Shown: piece by piece, positions 1 through 7,644 of the stretch | Layout: the number at the start of each line of letters is the position of its first letter | How positions within the stretch are numbered: the first letter of the stretch is position 1 | Origin: Agrococcus sediminis | Lineage (GTDB): Bacteria; Actinomycetota; Actinomycetes; Actinomycetales; Microbacteriaceae | Direction: 5' to 3' | Length of the DNA stretch: 64,000 bases | NCBI RefSeq assembly: GCF_007923295.1 | Contig: NZ_VOIR01000011.1 | Coordinates: 434,001 to 498,000, forward strand | Notes under the pieces: generated by a model | What the model was told of the DNA's origin: nothing | Database searches by the model: none | Seen by the model: the letters and a program-made list of their open reading frames with translations, nothing else | Position numbers and translations under genes: made by a program

Positions 1-228
1 CGCGCCCTGCGGCACGATCCACGCGATCACGGCGCCGTCGCGCACCACCAGGTACTTGCCCGCCTGCTCGGGCCACGCATCCGTCTCCTGCAGCGCGGCG
101 AAGCCGGCGCCCTCGAGACGGCGGGCGACCTCGGCCGCGGCGTGGAAGCTCGAGGGGGACGCGGCGACGAAGTCGGCGAGGTCCTCGGCGTGGGTGCGGG
201 CGGTCTCGGGCGTGGGCGCTGCGGGCAC
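1..228 (-). CDS. M18 family aminopeptidase, N-terminal fragment
   Basis: The first 76 codons of a gene that runs off the left edge. The start is a GTG at 228, preceded by a GGAG ribosome-binding site about ten bases upstream. The visible protein reads DLADFVAASPSSFHAA near residue 16 and GKYLVVRDGAVIAW near residue 57. These are typical of the amino end of M18 (aspartyl/deblocking) aminopeptidases, cytosolic dodecameric zinc peptidases that remove N-terminal residues from peptides. The zinc ligands lie outside the window, so activity cannot be judged. One copy of the 71-bp palindromic element sits directly upstream. Confidence 0.75.
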   Translation of the reverse strand, partial: MPAAPTPETARTHAEDLADFVAASPSSFHAAAEVARRLEGAGFAALQETDAWPEQAGKYLVVRDGAVIAWIVPQGA

Positions 229-273
229 GGCGGTGTCCTCCAGGGTGACGGGGCTTCCGAGCCTAGCCGCGCC

Positions 274-344
274 GTTCGTCGACCGGCTCAGTGCGCCGCC
301 GGCCGGATTATCCGGCCGGGCGGGCATCTGGCCGGTTGGCGAAC
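274..344. repeat. 71-bp nested palindromic element, copy A
   Basis: The outer arms are GTTCGTCGACCGG at 274-286 and CCGGTTGGCGAAC at 332-344. The inner palindrome has perfect ten-base arms, CCGGCCGGAT and ATCCGGCCGG, around one T (299-319). The same architecture, exactly 71 bp long, occurs at 7508-7578 and 14001-14071. This copy lies between two minus-strand genes: just past the stop of the DUF3054 gene and upstream of the aminopeptidase start. Confidence 0.85.
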
Positions 345-372
345 GACGGATGCGGTGCCCGGCTCGGGCGGG

Positions 373-777
373 TCAGCGCGCGCGGGCGCGTGCGCGCCGC
401 ACGGCCGCCGCGACCAGCCGCCAGCCGACGAGCAGCACGAGCAGCGTCACCGTCGCGATGATCACGAAGGGCAGCGCTGTGCCCTGGCCGAGCAGCAGAC
501 GCAGCAGCATGCCGCCGCCGACCGTGACGAGCCACACCGGCACGCCGGTGCGCAGCGGCGCGAGCGGCGCCCGCCACGCGACGCTCACGACCCAGCCGAC
601 GGCGAGGGCGACGAGGAACGGCCACGCCGTCATCGCGATGCCCCAGACGCTGACCGCGTCGGGGCTGTGCGTCGCGAAGCCGACCCCAGCGAAGAGCGTG
701 ACGAGCGCGGCGTCGGTGAGCAGCGCGATCACCGCCGGGCGCACGGTCACCCCGGTCTCGGTCTTGTCGATCGCCAC
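373..777 (-). CDS. DUF3054 family membrane protein
   Basis: A 134-residue integral membrane protein with about four hydrophobic segments (residues 15-35, 45-65, 75-95, 102-122), ending in a basic tail RRARARAR. The layout and the T-A-W-P-F-L motif match the DUF3054 family, which is common in actinobacteria and has no known function. The start is GTG at 777. It has no ribosome-binding site but has TAGCGT six bases upstream, which indicates a leaderless transcript. A 71-bp palindrome follows the stop codon. Confidence 0.75.
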   Translation of the reverse strand: MAIDKTETGVTVRPAVIALLTDAALVTLFAGVGFATHSPDAVSVWGIAMTAWPFLVALAVGWVVSVAWRAPLAPLRTGVPVWLVTVGGGMLLRLLLGQGTALPFVIIATVTLLVLLVGWRLVAAAVRRARARAR

Positions 778-783
778 GACGCC

Positions 784-789
784 ACGCTA
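784..789 (-). promoter_or_regulatory. -10 hexamer of leaderless DUF3054 transcript
   Basis: TAGCGT on the minus strand, followed by six bases and then the GTG start at 777. This matches the TANNNT -10 of actinobacterial leaderless promoters. No convincing -35 box is visible. Confidence 0.6.
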
Positions 790-897
790 TCCGCGTGGTC
801 CCATGCCCCACGGCAGACAGATGTGCGGGCAAGGGCTCGCAACCTGGGCGGATGACAGCCGATGCTCACACATCTACCGGCGACCCGGCGCTGAGGG

Positions 898-1377
898 TCA
901 GCGCAGCGCGCGCTTGATCGACTCGCGCTCCGCCTCGAGCTTGCGCACGCGGCGGCCCAGCTTGAGCAGCCGGATCGAGCCCAGCAGCGCCGCGACGAGC
1001 ACGCCCGCGATCGCCGCGAAGAGCATCGCGACGCCCAGCGGCAGGCTGAACTCGAAGCCGAGGTAGGCGAAGTCGGCGGGCACGTTGTTCTGCAGGATGA
1101 AGATGAGCAGCAGCACGAGGATGAGCGCGCCGAGGATGAGCGCGATCCACGTGCCGCCGCTGACGCCCTGCTTCTGGTGCCCGTCGAGCGAGGAGTCGAG
1201 CACGACGCGCGGACGGTCGTCGTGCACCGGGGTCGTGCTCGCCGTGGTGTCGGCGGTCGTGCCCGTCGTGGCACCGGAGGCGGGCATCGCGGCCGTCGTG
1301 CGGGTCGGCTCGGCGGGCGAGCGGGTGCCGTCGGTGCGGCGGATGTCTCGGTCGTCGGCGTCGGACGTGGCGTCCAT
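898..1377 (-). CDS. LapA (DUF1049) domain membrane protein
   Basis: A 159-residue protein. Residues 1-60 are a low-complexity Thr/Ala/Pro-rich cytoplasmic region. Two transmembrane helices follow (about 75-95 and 110-135) with the QNN motif after the first helix (LIFILQNNVPADF). A basic C-terminal helix LLKLGRRVRKLEAERE looks coiled-coil-like. This is the LapA/DUF1049 arrangement. LapA acts in lipopolysaccharide assembly in Gram-negatives; its role in actinobacteria is unknown. The ATG at 1377 has a GAGGAG ribosome-binding site. Confidence 0.75.
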   Translation of the reverse strand: MDATSDADDRDIRRTDGTRSPAEPTRTTAAMPASGATTGTTADTTASTTPVHDDRPRVVLDSSLDGHQKQGVSGGTWIALILGALILVLLLIFILQNNVPADFAYLGFEFSLPLGVAMLFAAIAGVLVAALLGSIRLLKLGRRVRKLEAERESIKRALR

Positions 1378-1473
1378 GCGGCTGCTCTCCTCAAGTCGCG
1401 GCGGTGCTGCGGGTCTCTCTGCTCGGAGCGTACGCCTGCACGCTGGACGCCAGCGGGCAGCGCACCGCGACGG

Positions 1474-1704
1474 CTATCGCGGGCGAGGTGCGGGCAGCGG
1501 CGGCACCGGCTTCGCCAGCAGCACGTCGGCCAGGGCGATCTCGACCTCGCCGCGACGGGTGGCGACCGTGCACGTCACCGCGTCGACCGCGACCAGGTCG
1601 CCGAGCGCATCCGTCGCCCGGTGCGTGTCGCCGTGGAGGCGGTAGCGCACGACGACGCGGGTGCCGAGGGGGAGGGCGGCGAGGGAGTCGGCGGCGCTGG
1701 TCAC
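1474..1704 (-). CDS. Small SH3-like domain protein
   Basis: A 76-residue protein starting with GTG. The GTRVVVRYRLHG...TDALGDLVAVDAVTCTVATRRGEVEIALADVLLAKPVPPLP pattern (shown in parts) is a small beta-barrel like the SH3-type domain at the amino end of Rv0428c-like actinobacterial GNAT acetyltransferases. Here it is a stand-alone protein with no acetyltransferase domain attached. Such proteins are sometimes labelled FeoA-like because of the fold, but no iron-transport gene is nearby. The function is unknown. It lies 61 bases past the stop of the SDR gene and may be co-transcribed with it. Confidence 0.6.
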   Translation of the reverse strand: MTSAADSLAALPLGTRVVVRYRLHGDTHRATDALGDLVAVDAVTCTVATRRGEVEIALADVLLAKPVPPLPAPRPR

Positions 1705-1765
1705 GGGGTGGTCTCGAGACGCGGCCTGCGGCCGCTCCTCGACCAGCGGGGGCTGGAGGCGGCGA

Positions 1766-3268
1766 TCACCACGAGCCCGGCGCGTAGTCCTTCAGGAAGA
1801 CGCCGAAGAGGTCCTCGCCCGCCTCGCCGCGCACGATCGGGTCGTAGACGCGGGCGGCGCCGTCGACGAGGTCGAGGGGCGCGTGGAAGCCCTCCTCCGC
1901 GAGCCGCACCTTCGTGAAGTGCGGCCGCTCGTCGGTGATCCAGCCCGTGTCGACGGCGGTCATGAGGATGCCGTCGCGCTCGAACATCTCGCGCGCGCTC
2001 GTGCGCGTGAGCATGTTGAGCGCCGCCTTCGCCATGTTCGTGTGCGGGTGGCCGGGGCCCTTGTAGCCGCGGCCGAAGACGCCCTCCATCGCCGAGACGT
2101 TCACGATGTAGGTGCGGCGCGCGGTCGAGGCGGCGAGCGCCGGCCGCAGCTTCGACACCAGCAGGAACGGCGCCGTCATGTTGGCCAGCTGCACCTCGAG
2201 CATCTCGAGCGGCTCGACCTGGTCGACGTGCTGCGTCCAGCTGTTGCTGTGCTCCTCGTCGGGCACGAGACCGCCTGCGTCGATCGCGGTGCCGGCGGCC
2301 AGCCGCTCGAGCGACGACGAGCCCGCGGCCATCGCCTGCTGCGTGAGCTCGTCGGCCGTGCGGGCGGCGCTCGCGAGGATCGGGTGCGCCGCGACCGAGG
2401 CGGCGAGGGCGAGCGGATGCGCGTCGTTCGTGTGCCCGAAGGTCACGAGCTCGGGGAGCGGGCCGTCGGGCAGCGGCGCGAGCTCGGCCTCGACGAGCGG
2501 CGCGTAGGCGCCGGGCGAGCGCCGCACCGTCTGCGCCGCGTTGTTGATGAGTATGTCGAGCGGCCCCGCCGCGGCGACCTCCTCGGCGAGCCCTACCACC
2601 TGCGCCGGGTCGCGCAGGTCGATGCCGACCACCTTGAGCCGGTCGAGCCACTCGCCCGAGTCGGGCAACGACGAGAACCGCCGCACCGCATCCCTCGGGA
2701 ACCGCGTGGTGATGGTCGTGTGGGCGCCGTCGCGCAGCAGCCGCAGCGCGATGTGCATGCCGATCTTCGCCCGGCCGCCCGTGAGCAGCGCGCGCTTGCC
2801 GGTGAGGTCGGTGCGGGCGTCGCGCTTGGCGTGGCTCATGGCCGCGCACGTCGGGCAGAGCTGGTGGTAGAACGCGTCGACGAGCGTGTACTGCTGCTTG
2901 CAGATGTAGCAGCCACGCGAGCGGATGAGCGTACCGGCGGTGGGCGCGGCGGCCCTGGTGGCGAGCGGGATGCCCCGCGTCTCGTCGTCGATGCGGTCGG
3001 GGGCTCCCGTGGCGGTCGCGGCGACGACGGCGCGGTCGGCGGCCTGGATGCGCGCGTGCTTCGCCTTGCGGCTCGCGAGCTTGACCTCCTTGAACATGTT
3101 GGCCGTCGCCTGCCGCACGGCCACGTAGGCGGGGTCGTCGCGGTCCATGCGGTGGAGCGTCTCGAGCACGCGCAGCGTGGTGGCGACGTCGTCGGGCGAG
3201 AGCGTCGCGGGCGCATCTGCGGCGGCGTCTTCGGGCGCGCCGGAGGGGACCGAGTGGTGGGGGAGCAC
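1766..3268 (-). CDS. SDR-fold protein with N-terminal zinc finger, catalytic Tyr missing
   Basis: A 500-residue protein. Residues 25-110 form a helical region rich in charged residues. A treble-clef or ribbon-like zinc site follows (C120, C123, C138, C141: GCYICK...LCPTC). A Rossmann domain begins near 160 with a modified nucleotide motif TGGRAKIG, followed by the SDR motif INNAA. The usual Ser is present (NVSAMEG) and the Lys is in TNMAKAALN, but the Tyr of the canonical YxxxK is Thr here and the loop between Ser and Lys is long. Classical SDR oxidoreductase chemistry is therefore doubtful; binding or regulation by NAD(P) is possible. The GTG start at 3268 has TAGAAT five bases upstream. Confidence 0.75.
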   Translation of the reverse strand: MLPHHSVPSGAPEDAAADAPATLSPDDVATTLRVLETLHRMDRDDPAYVAVRQATANMFKEVKLASRKAKHARIQAADRAVVAATATGAPDRIDDETRGIPLATRAAAPTAGTLIRSRGCYICKQQYTLVDAFYHQLCPTCAAMSHAKRDARTDLTGKRALLTGGRAKIGMHIALRLLRDGAHTTITTRFPRDAVRRFSSLPDSGEWLDRLKVVGIDLRDPAQVVGLAEEVAAAGPLDILINNAAQTVRRSPGAYAPLVEAELAPLPDGPLPELVTFGHTNDAHPLALAASVAAHPILASAARTADELTQQAMAAGSSSLERLAAGTAIDAGGLVPDEEHSNSWTQHVDQVEPLEMLEVQLANMTAPFLLVSKLRPALAASTARRTYIVNVSAMEGVFGRGYKGPGHPHTNMAKAALNMLTRTSAREMFERDGILMTAVDTGWITDERPHFTKVRLAEEGFHAPLDLVDGAARVYDPIVRGEAGEDLFGVFLKDYAPGSW

Positions 3269-3273
3269 AGGCG

Positions 3274-3279
3274 ATTCTA
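3274..3279 (-). promoter_or_regulatory. -10 hexamer upstream of zinc-finger SDR gene
   Basis: TAGAAT on the minus strand, five bases from the GTG at 3268. The spacing is one base shorter than in the other leaderless promoters here, so the true start could differ by a codon or so. Confidence 0.4.
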
Positions 3280-3331
3280 CCGCCGACGGATTCTGCGGCG
3301 CAGGCCGTCGGCCGGGGTGCTCGGGCGCGGC

Positions 3332-3679
3332 TCAGCCCGCGCCACCCCCCGACCCCGCGAACGGATGCAACCAGGCGGTGACCGCGAGCAGCGCGACCGC
3401 GAAGCCGATGAGCTGCACGGTCGTCCGGGTGGTGCGTCGCGACATGGCGGTGCGCTCGCGCACGAGCAGCACCACCGCACTGACCGCTGCGATCGCGGCC
3501 CAGGCCGCGCACGCCCAGCCGGCGACCCACAGCAGCTCGGCGGCGCCCTCCGGTGCTCGCATCGCGAGCGACGCGAGCGGCAGCAGCAGCGCGGCCAGCG
3601 CCGCGCCGACGGACGCCATCCCGGCGGGCACGCGGGCCGGTGCGGCCGGTGCCGCGTGCTGAGGCGCTGCGAGGTGCAT
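3332..3679 (-). CDS. Small hydrophobic membrane protein, unknown
   Basis: A 115-residue protein with an Ala/Pro-rich amino end and three predicted transmembrane helices (about 20-40, 48-70, 86-103), ending in a Gly-rich tail. No family is recognised. The ATG at 3679 was chosen over upstream in-frame ATGs because TACCGT lies exactly six bases before it, the leaderless pattern seen repeatedly in this window. Confidence 0.6.
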   Translation of the reverse strand: MHLAAPQHAAPAAPARVPAGMASVGAALAALLLPLASLAMRAPEGAAELLWVAGWACAAWAAIAAVSAVVLLVRERTAMSRRTTRTTVQLIGFAVALLAVTAWLHPFAGSGGGAG

Positions 3680-3685
3680 GCTCGC

Positions 3686-3691
3686 ACGGTA
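3686..3691 (-). promoter_or_regulatory. -10 hexamer of leaderless transcript (gene 3332-3679)
   Basis: TACCGT, then GCGAGC, then the ATG at 3679, read on the minus strand. Confidence 0.55.
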
Positions 3692-3773
3692 GTCCCGTCG
3701 CCGACACCGTGGGCTCAGGGCTCCGCCAGCATCCGCTCCGACGACTGTGCGTTCGATTTTTCCGTTTCTCGAG

Positions 3774-3779
3774 TATGGT
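3774..3779 (+). promoter_or_regulatory. -10 hexamer of toxin-antitoxin operon
   Basis: TATGGT seven bases before the ATG at 3787. The preceding stretch (about 3749-3770) is unusually T-rich for this window. It may include a -35 such as TTCGAT sixteen bases upstream. The layout implies a leaderless mRNA. Confidence 0.5.
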
Positions 3780-3786
3780 GAGCGGT

Positions 3787-4314
3787 ATGAGCACCGCAAC
3801 GGCCGCAGGTAACGGCTCCAAGAACGCCCGCACATACCTGCCCGACCAAGGCAATCGCGAACAACTGCTCAACTTCGCAGAGTTCATGCGTGAGTTGGAA
3901 GCGCATCTCGCGCAGAACTCCAGCCAGGCGGCCCTCGTGGATCCCACGGGCGAAGCTCGTCCGATCCCAGAGGAGATCTTTCGAATCCTGGATCAGGTGA
4001 CGAACGCGTTGGCCGCGGGCAAGGGCATCACTGTCGTGCCACAAGGCATGACGATGACGACGCAGCAGGCAGCGGACTTCCTTGGCGTCAGCCGACCGAC
4101 GCTGGTTCGTCTTCTCGAGTCCGGGGCGATCCCGTTCGAGCAGCCCGGGCGGCACCGGCGCGTGCGACTGCATGACCTCCTCGACTACCAGCAGTCGTTC
4201 AGTGCCCAGCGACGCGAGGCGCTCAGGGATCTCGCACGAGCCAATCTGGACGCCACGGAGAAGACAGGATCGCCGAGTCAGATTCAGCGGCTTTCGGAGA
4301 TGCCGGGCGAGTGA
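3787..4314 (+). CDS. HTH (excisionase/MerR-like) antitoxin of a PIN toxin-antitoxin pair
   Basis: A 175-residue soluble protein. The central helix-turn-helix (about residues 79-125) contains MTTQQAADFLGVSRPTLVRL followed by the wing GRHRRVRLHDLLDY, the HTH_17/excisionase type. The amino half is helical and may dimerise; the acidic C-terminal third is where antitoxins of this type usually embrace the toxin. Its stop overlaps the start of the PIN gene by four bases (GTGA), so the two are translationally coupled. The expected job is to neutralise the PIN nuclease and repress its own promoter. The two genes are less extreme in GC than their neighbours, suggesting acquisition by transfer. ATG 3775 is an alternative start. 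Confidence 0.8.
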   Translation: MSTATAAGNGSKNARTYLPDQGNREQLLNFAEFMRELEAHLAQNSSQAALVDPTGEARPIPEEIFRILDQVTNALAAGKGITVVPQGMTMTTQQAADFLGVSRPTLVRLLESGAIPFEQPGRHRRVRLHDLLDYQQSFSAQRREALRDLARANLDATEKTGSPSQIQRLSEMPGE

Positions 4315-4862
4315 GGTTTCCCGCACTCTTCGACACCAACGTGCTCTACGGGGCGCTGCTGAACGATTGCATCCTGACGCTCGCCGAGCACGGCCTCTTC
4401 CGGCCACTCTGGTCGCAGGACATCCTGACCGAGCTTCGGCGCAACCTGGTCGCGAACGGCGAACGCGCAGCGCTCGTGGAGAAGCGCATCTGCACGATGG
4501 TCGCCTTCTTCCCCGACGCCATGGTCAGCGGGCATGAGTCACTGATCGACCAGATGACGAACGATCCGAAAGACCGGCACGTCCTCGCCGCAGCCGTCCG
4601 AGGCGGTGCCGAGGTGCTCGTCACCTTCAATGGCAAGGACTTCCCCGCCGACTCGACCGAAGCGTACGACGTAGAGGTGGTGCATCCGGACGACTTCCTG
4701 CTCGACCAGCTCGATCTCTACCCCGGGGCGACCATCCGCGCCCTCGAGGAGGTCGTTGCGGACTACGACTCGCCCGCGATGACGATGGACGACTATCTCC
4801 TGGCCTTGGCGCGCGCTGGAACTCCCCGATTCGCTGACGCAGTGCGCGACCGCTTGGACTGA
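4311..4862 (+). CDS. PIN-domain toxin (VapC-like ribonuclease)
   Basis: A 183-residue protein starting with a GTG that overlaps the antitoxin stop. The PIN-fold acidic residues are visible: D8 in FDTNVLYGA, E41 in SQDILTELRRN, and D85/D88 in NDPKDRHVLAAAV. VTFNGKDF follows, then a C-terminal helical extension to about residue 180. PIN toxins are magnesium-dependent ribonucleases that cut tRNA, rRNA or mRNA when freed from the antitoxin. All key acidic residues are kept, so it should be active. The specific target cannot be read from sequence. Confidence 0.82.
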   Translation: MRFPALFDTNVLYGALLNDCILTLAEHGLFRPLWSQDILTELRRNLVANGERAALVEKRICTMVAFFPDAMVSGHESLIDQMTNDPKDRHVLAAAVRGGAEVLVTFNGKDFPADSTEAYDVEVVHPDDFLLDQLDLYPGATIRALEEVVADYDSPAMTMDDYLLALARAGTPRFADAVRDRLD

Positions 4863-4921
4863 CCGCCGCTTCGAAGTGCACCGGCGCATCTCGACCGTCA
4901 CCGAGCATGAAGGACCTGCCA

Positions 4922-7432
4922 ATGATGCCCCTCCTCGACCACGCCCCAGCGACCTGGGATCCCGACGCCGCGTTCGAGGCGTTCGCCGCCTGGTCGGCCG
5001 AGCGCGGCCTGCCGCTCTACCCGGCGCAGGAGGAGGCGCTGATGGAGGTCGTCAGTGGCGCGAACGTCATCCTCTCGACGCCCACCGGCACCGGCAAGTC
5101 GCTCGTCGCCACCGGCGCGCACTTCGCCGCGCTGGCGCAGGGGAAGCGCACCTTCTACACCGCGCCCATCAAGGCACTCGTGAGCGAGAAGTTCTTCGCC
5201 CTCGTCGAGGTCTTCGGCGCCGAGAACGTCGGGATGGTCACCGGCGACTCCTCCGTCAACGCCGACGCCCCGATCATCTGCTGCACCGCCGAGATCCTCG
5301 CCAACCTCGCGCTCCGCAACGGCGAGCGCACCGAGGTCGACCAGGTCGTCATGGACGAGTTCCACTTCTACGGCGACCCGCAGCGCGGCTGGGCGTGGCA
5401 GGTGCCGCTGCTCACGCTGCCGCACGTGCAGTTCATCCTCATGTCGGCCACGCTCGGCGACGTCACCCGCATCGCCCGCGACCTGACCGAGCGCACCGGC
5501 CGCGAGACCGCGCTCGTCACCGGCGTCGAGCGGCCCGTGCCGCTCAGCTTCGAGTACGCGATGACGCCCGTGCACGAGACCATCGAGGAGCTGCTCGCCA
5601 CCCAGCGCGCCCCCGTCTACATCGTGCACTTCGCGCAGGCCGCCGCGCTCGAGCGGGCGCAGGCGCTCACCTCGGTGAAGATCATCGACCGCGAGCAGCG
5701 CGACCGCATCGCCGAGGCGATCGGCGAGTTCCGCTTCACCACGCGCTTCGGGCAGACGCTCTCGCGGCTCGTGCGCAGCGGCATCGGCGTGCACCACGCG
5801 GGCATGCTGCCGAAGTACCGCCGCCTCGTCGAGCAGCTCGCGCAGCAGGGCCTGCTGCGGGTCATCTGCGGCACCGACACCCTCGGGGTCGGCATCAACG
5901 TGCCCATCCGCACCGTGCTCCTGACGGGCCTCACGAAGTTCGACGGGCAGCGGATGCGTCAGCTCACGGCGCGCGAGTTCCACCAGATCGCGGGCCGTGC
6001 CGGCCGGGCCGGCTACGACACCGCCGGCACGGTGGTGGCGCAGGCGCCCGAGCACGAGGCCGAGAACGCGAAGCAGCTCGCCAAGCTCGGCGACGACCCG
6101 AAGAAGCGGCGCAAGCTCGTGCGCAAGAAGGCGCCCGAGGGCTTCGTCTCGTGGGGGCAGCCGTCGTTCGAGAAGCTCATCGACGCCGATCCTGAGCCGC
6201 TCGTGTCGCACATGCAGATCAGCCACTCGATGCTGCTCAACATCATCGGCCGCGGCGGCGACGCCTTCACCGAGGTGCGCGAGCTCATCGAGGCCACCCA
6301 CGAGCCGCGCGACTCGCAGCTCGCGCTGCAGCGCCGCGCGCTCGCGATCTACCGCACCCTCCGCACCGCCGGCGTCGTGGAGCAGCATCCCGACCCCGAC
6401 GACGCCGACGCGCCCCCGCGCATCCGCCTCACCGTCGACCTGCAGCCGAACTTCGCGCTCAACCAGCCGCTCTCGCCGTTCGCGCTCGCGGTCATCGACA
6501 TGCTCGACCCCGCCGACCCGACGCATCCGCTCGACGTCATCTCGGTCATCGAGTCGACGCTCGACGACCCGCGGCCGATCCTGTCGCAGCAGCAGTTCCT
6601 CGCCCGCGGCGAGGCCGTCGCGGCGATGAAGGCCGAGGGCATCGAGTACGAGCAGCGCATGGAGCTGCTCGAGGCGGTCACGCATCCGAAGCCGCTCGAG
6701 GAGCTGCTCACCGAGGCGCTCGCGGTCTTCGCGTCGTCGCAGCCGTGGGTGTCGGACTTCGCGCTCTCGCCGAAGTCGGTGGTGCGCGACATGTGGGAGC
6801 GGGCGATGACCTTCGCCGACTACGTGCAGCACTACGGGCTCGCGCGCAGCGAGGGGCTCGTGCTGCGCTACCTGTCGGACGCCTACCGGGCGATCCGCCA
6901 GACGGTGCCCGACGAGGCGAAGACCGACGAGCTGCTCGACCTCATCGAGTGGCTCGGCGAGGTCGTGCGGCAGGTCGACTCGAGCCTGCTCGACGAGTGG
7001 GAGCAGCTCATGCACCCGACCGAGCCGGGCGAGGCGCCCATCGCGCCGCCTCCACCGCCGTCGGTCGTGGCCAACCCGCGCGCGTTCCGGGTGCTCGTGC
7101 GCAACGAGCTGTTCCGGCGCGTGCAGCTCGCGGCGCTCGACAAGGTCGACGAGCTCGGCGAGCTCGACGCGGCCTCCGGCTTCGACGCCGACGCGTGGGC
7201 CGACGCGCTCGACGCCTACTTCGACGAGCACGGCTCGATCGGCACCGGCGCCGACGCCCGCAGCTCGCGCATGCTCGTCATCGACGAGGGGCCGCACGAG
7301 TGGCAGGCGCAGCAGATCCTCGCCGACCCGGCGGGCGACCACGACTGGCGCATCTGGGCGACCATCGACCTGCAGGCGTCGGCGGATGCCGGCGCCGCGG
7401 TCGTGCGCGTGACGCGCGTCGGGCGGCTGTAG
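4922..7432 (+). CDS. DEAD/DEAH-box helicase, Ski2-like, DUF3516 C-terminal domain
   Basis: An 836-residue SF2 helicase. Walker A is STPTGTGKS (about residues 52-60), Walker B is VVMDEFHF, motif III is LMSATLG, and motif VI is HQIAGRAGRAGYD. The C-terminal half matches the DUF3516 region found only in actinobacterial relatives of Ski2/Mtr4. RNA or DNA unwinding with ATP is expected; the cellular role is unknown. The ATG at 4922 is preferred over the one at 4907 because AAGGA (4910-4914) sits seven bases before it and lies inside the longer reading frame. The gene follows the toxin by 59 bases on the same strand but belongs to the core genome in style. Confidence 0.88.
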   Translation: MMPLLDHAPATWDPDAAFEAFAAWSAERGLPLYPAQEEALMEVVSGANVILSTPTGTGKSLVATGAHFAALAQGKRTFYTAPIKALVSEKFFALVEVFGAENVGMVTGDSSVNADAPIICCTAEILANLALRNGERTEVDQVVMDEFHFYGDPQRGWAWQVPLLTLPHVQFILMSATLGDVTRIARDLTERTGRETALVTGVERPVPLSFEYAMTPVHETIEELLATQRAPVYIVHFAQAAALERAQALTSVKIIDREQRDRIAEAIGEFRFTTRFGQTLSRLVRSGIGVHHAGMLPKYRRLVEQLAQQGLLRVICGTDTLGVGINVPIRTVLLTGLTKFDGQRMRQLTAREFHQIAGRAGRAGYDTAGTVVAQAPEHEAENAKQLAKLGDDPKKRRKLVRKKAPEGFVSWGQPSFEKLIDADPEPLVSHMQISHSMLLNIIGRGGDAFTEVRELIEATHEPRDSQLALQRRALAIYRTLRTAGVVEQHPDPDDADAPPRIRLTVDLQPNFALNQPLSPFALAVIDMLDPADPTHPLDVISVIESTLDDPRPILSQQQFLARGEAVAAMKAEGIEYEQRMELLEAVTHPKPLEELLTEALAVFASSQPWVSDFALSPKSVVRDMWERAMTFADYVQHYGLARSEGLVLRYLSDAYRAIRQTVPDEAKTDELLDLIEWLGEVVRQVDSSLLDEWEQLMHPTEPGEAPIAPPPPPSVVANPRAFRVLVRNELFRRVQLAALDKVDELGELDAASGFDADAWADALDAYFDEHGSIGTGADARSSRMLVIDEGPHEWQAQQILADPAGDHDWRIWATIDLQASADAGAAVVRVTRVGRL

Positions 7433-7507
7433 GCGCAGGCCGCTCGCCAGCTCGCTCGCCTACCCGCCTCCTCGCCCGCCAGCCCGCCTCGCTCGACTGC
7501 AGCCACC

Positions 7508-7578
7508 GTTCGTCAACCGGCTCCGTGCGCGTCCGACCGGATAGTCCGGTCGGCGACGCACTGGGCCGGTCGACGAAC
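7508..7578. repeat. 71-bp nested palindromic element, copy B
   Basis: The outer arms are GTTCGTCAACCGG (7508-7520) and CCGGTCGACGAAC (7566-7578). The inner palindrome is CCGACCGGA and TCCGGTCGG around TAG (7533-7553). GTGCG and CGCAC pair between the two stems. It lies between the convergent ends of the helicase and the M20 amidase, where it could act as a bidirectional terminator. Confidence 0.87.
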
Positions 7579-7644
7579 GACGGATGCGCGGGGGCGGGCG
7601 GCGCGAGCCGCGCGGCGCGCGCGGGGCGCGCGGGCGACGCTGCG

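Noticed and set aside
1474-1704. FeoA ferrous iron transport protein
   Set aside because: Only a generic small beta-barrel is visible and no feoB lies nearby. The resemblance to the Rv0428c N-terminal domain is better.
1661-3947. Long frames on both strands over the zinc-finger SDR gene
   Set aside because: Low-complexity Arg-rich translations without family features. The SDR frame has motifs and a promoter.
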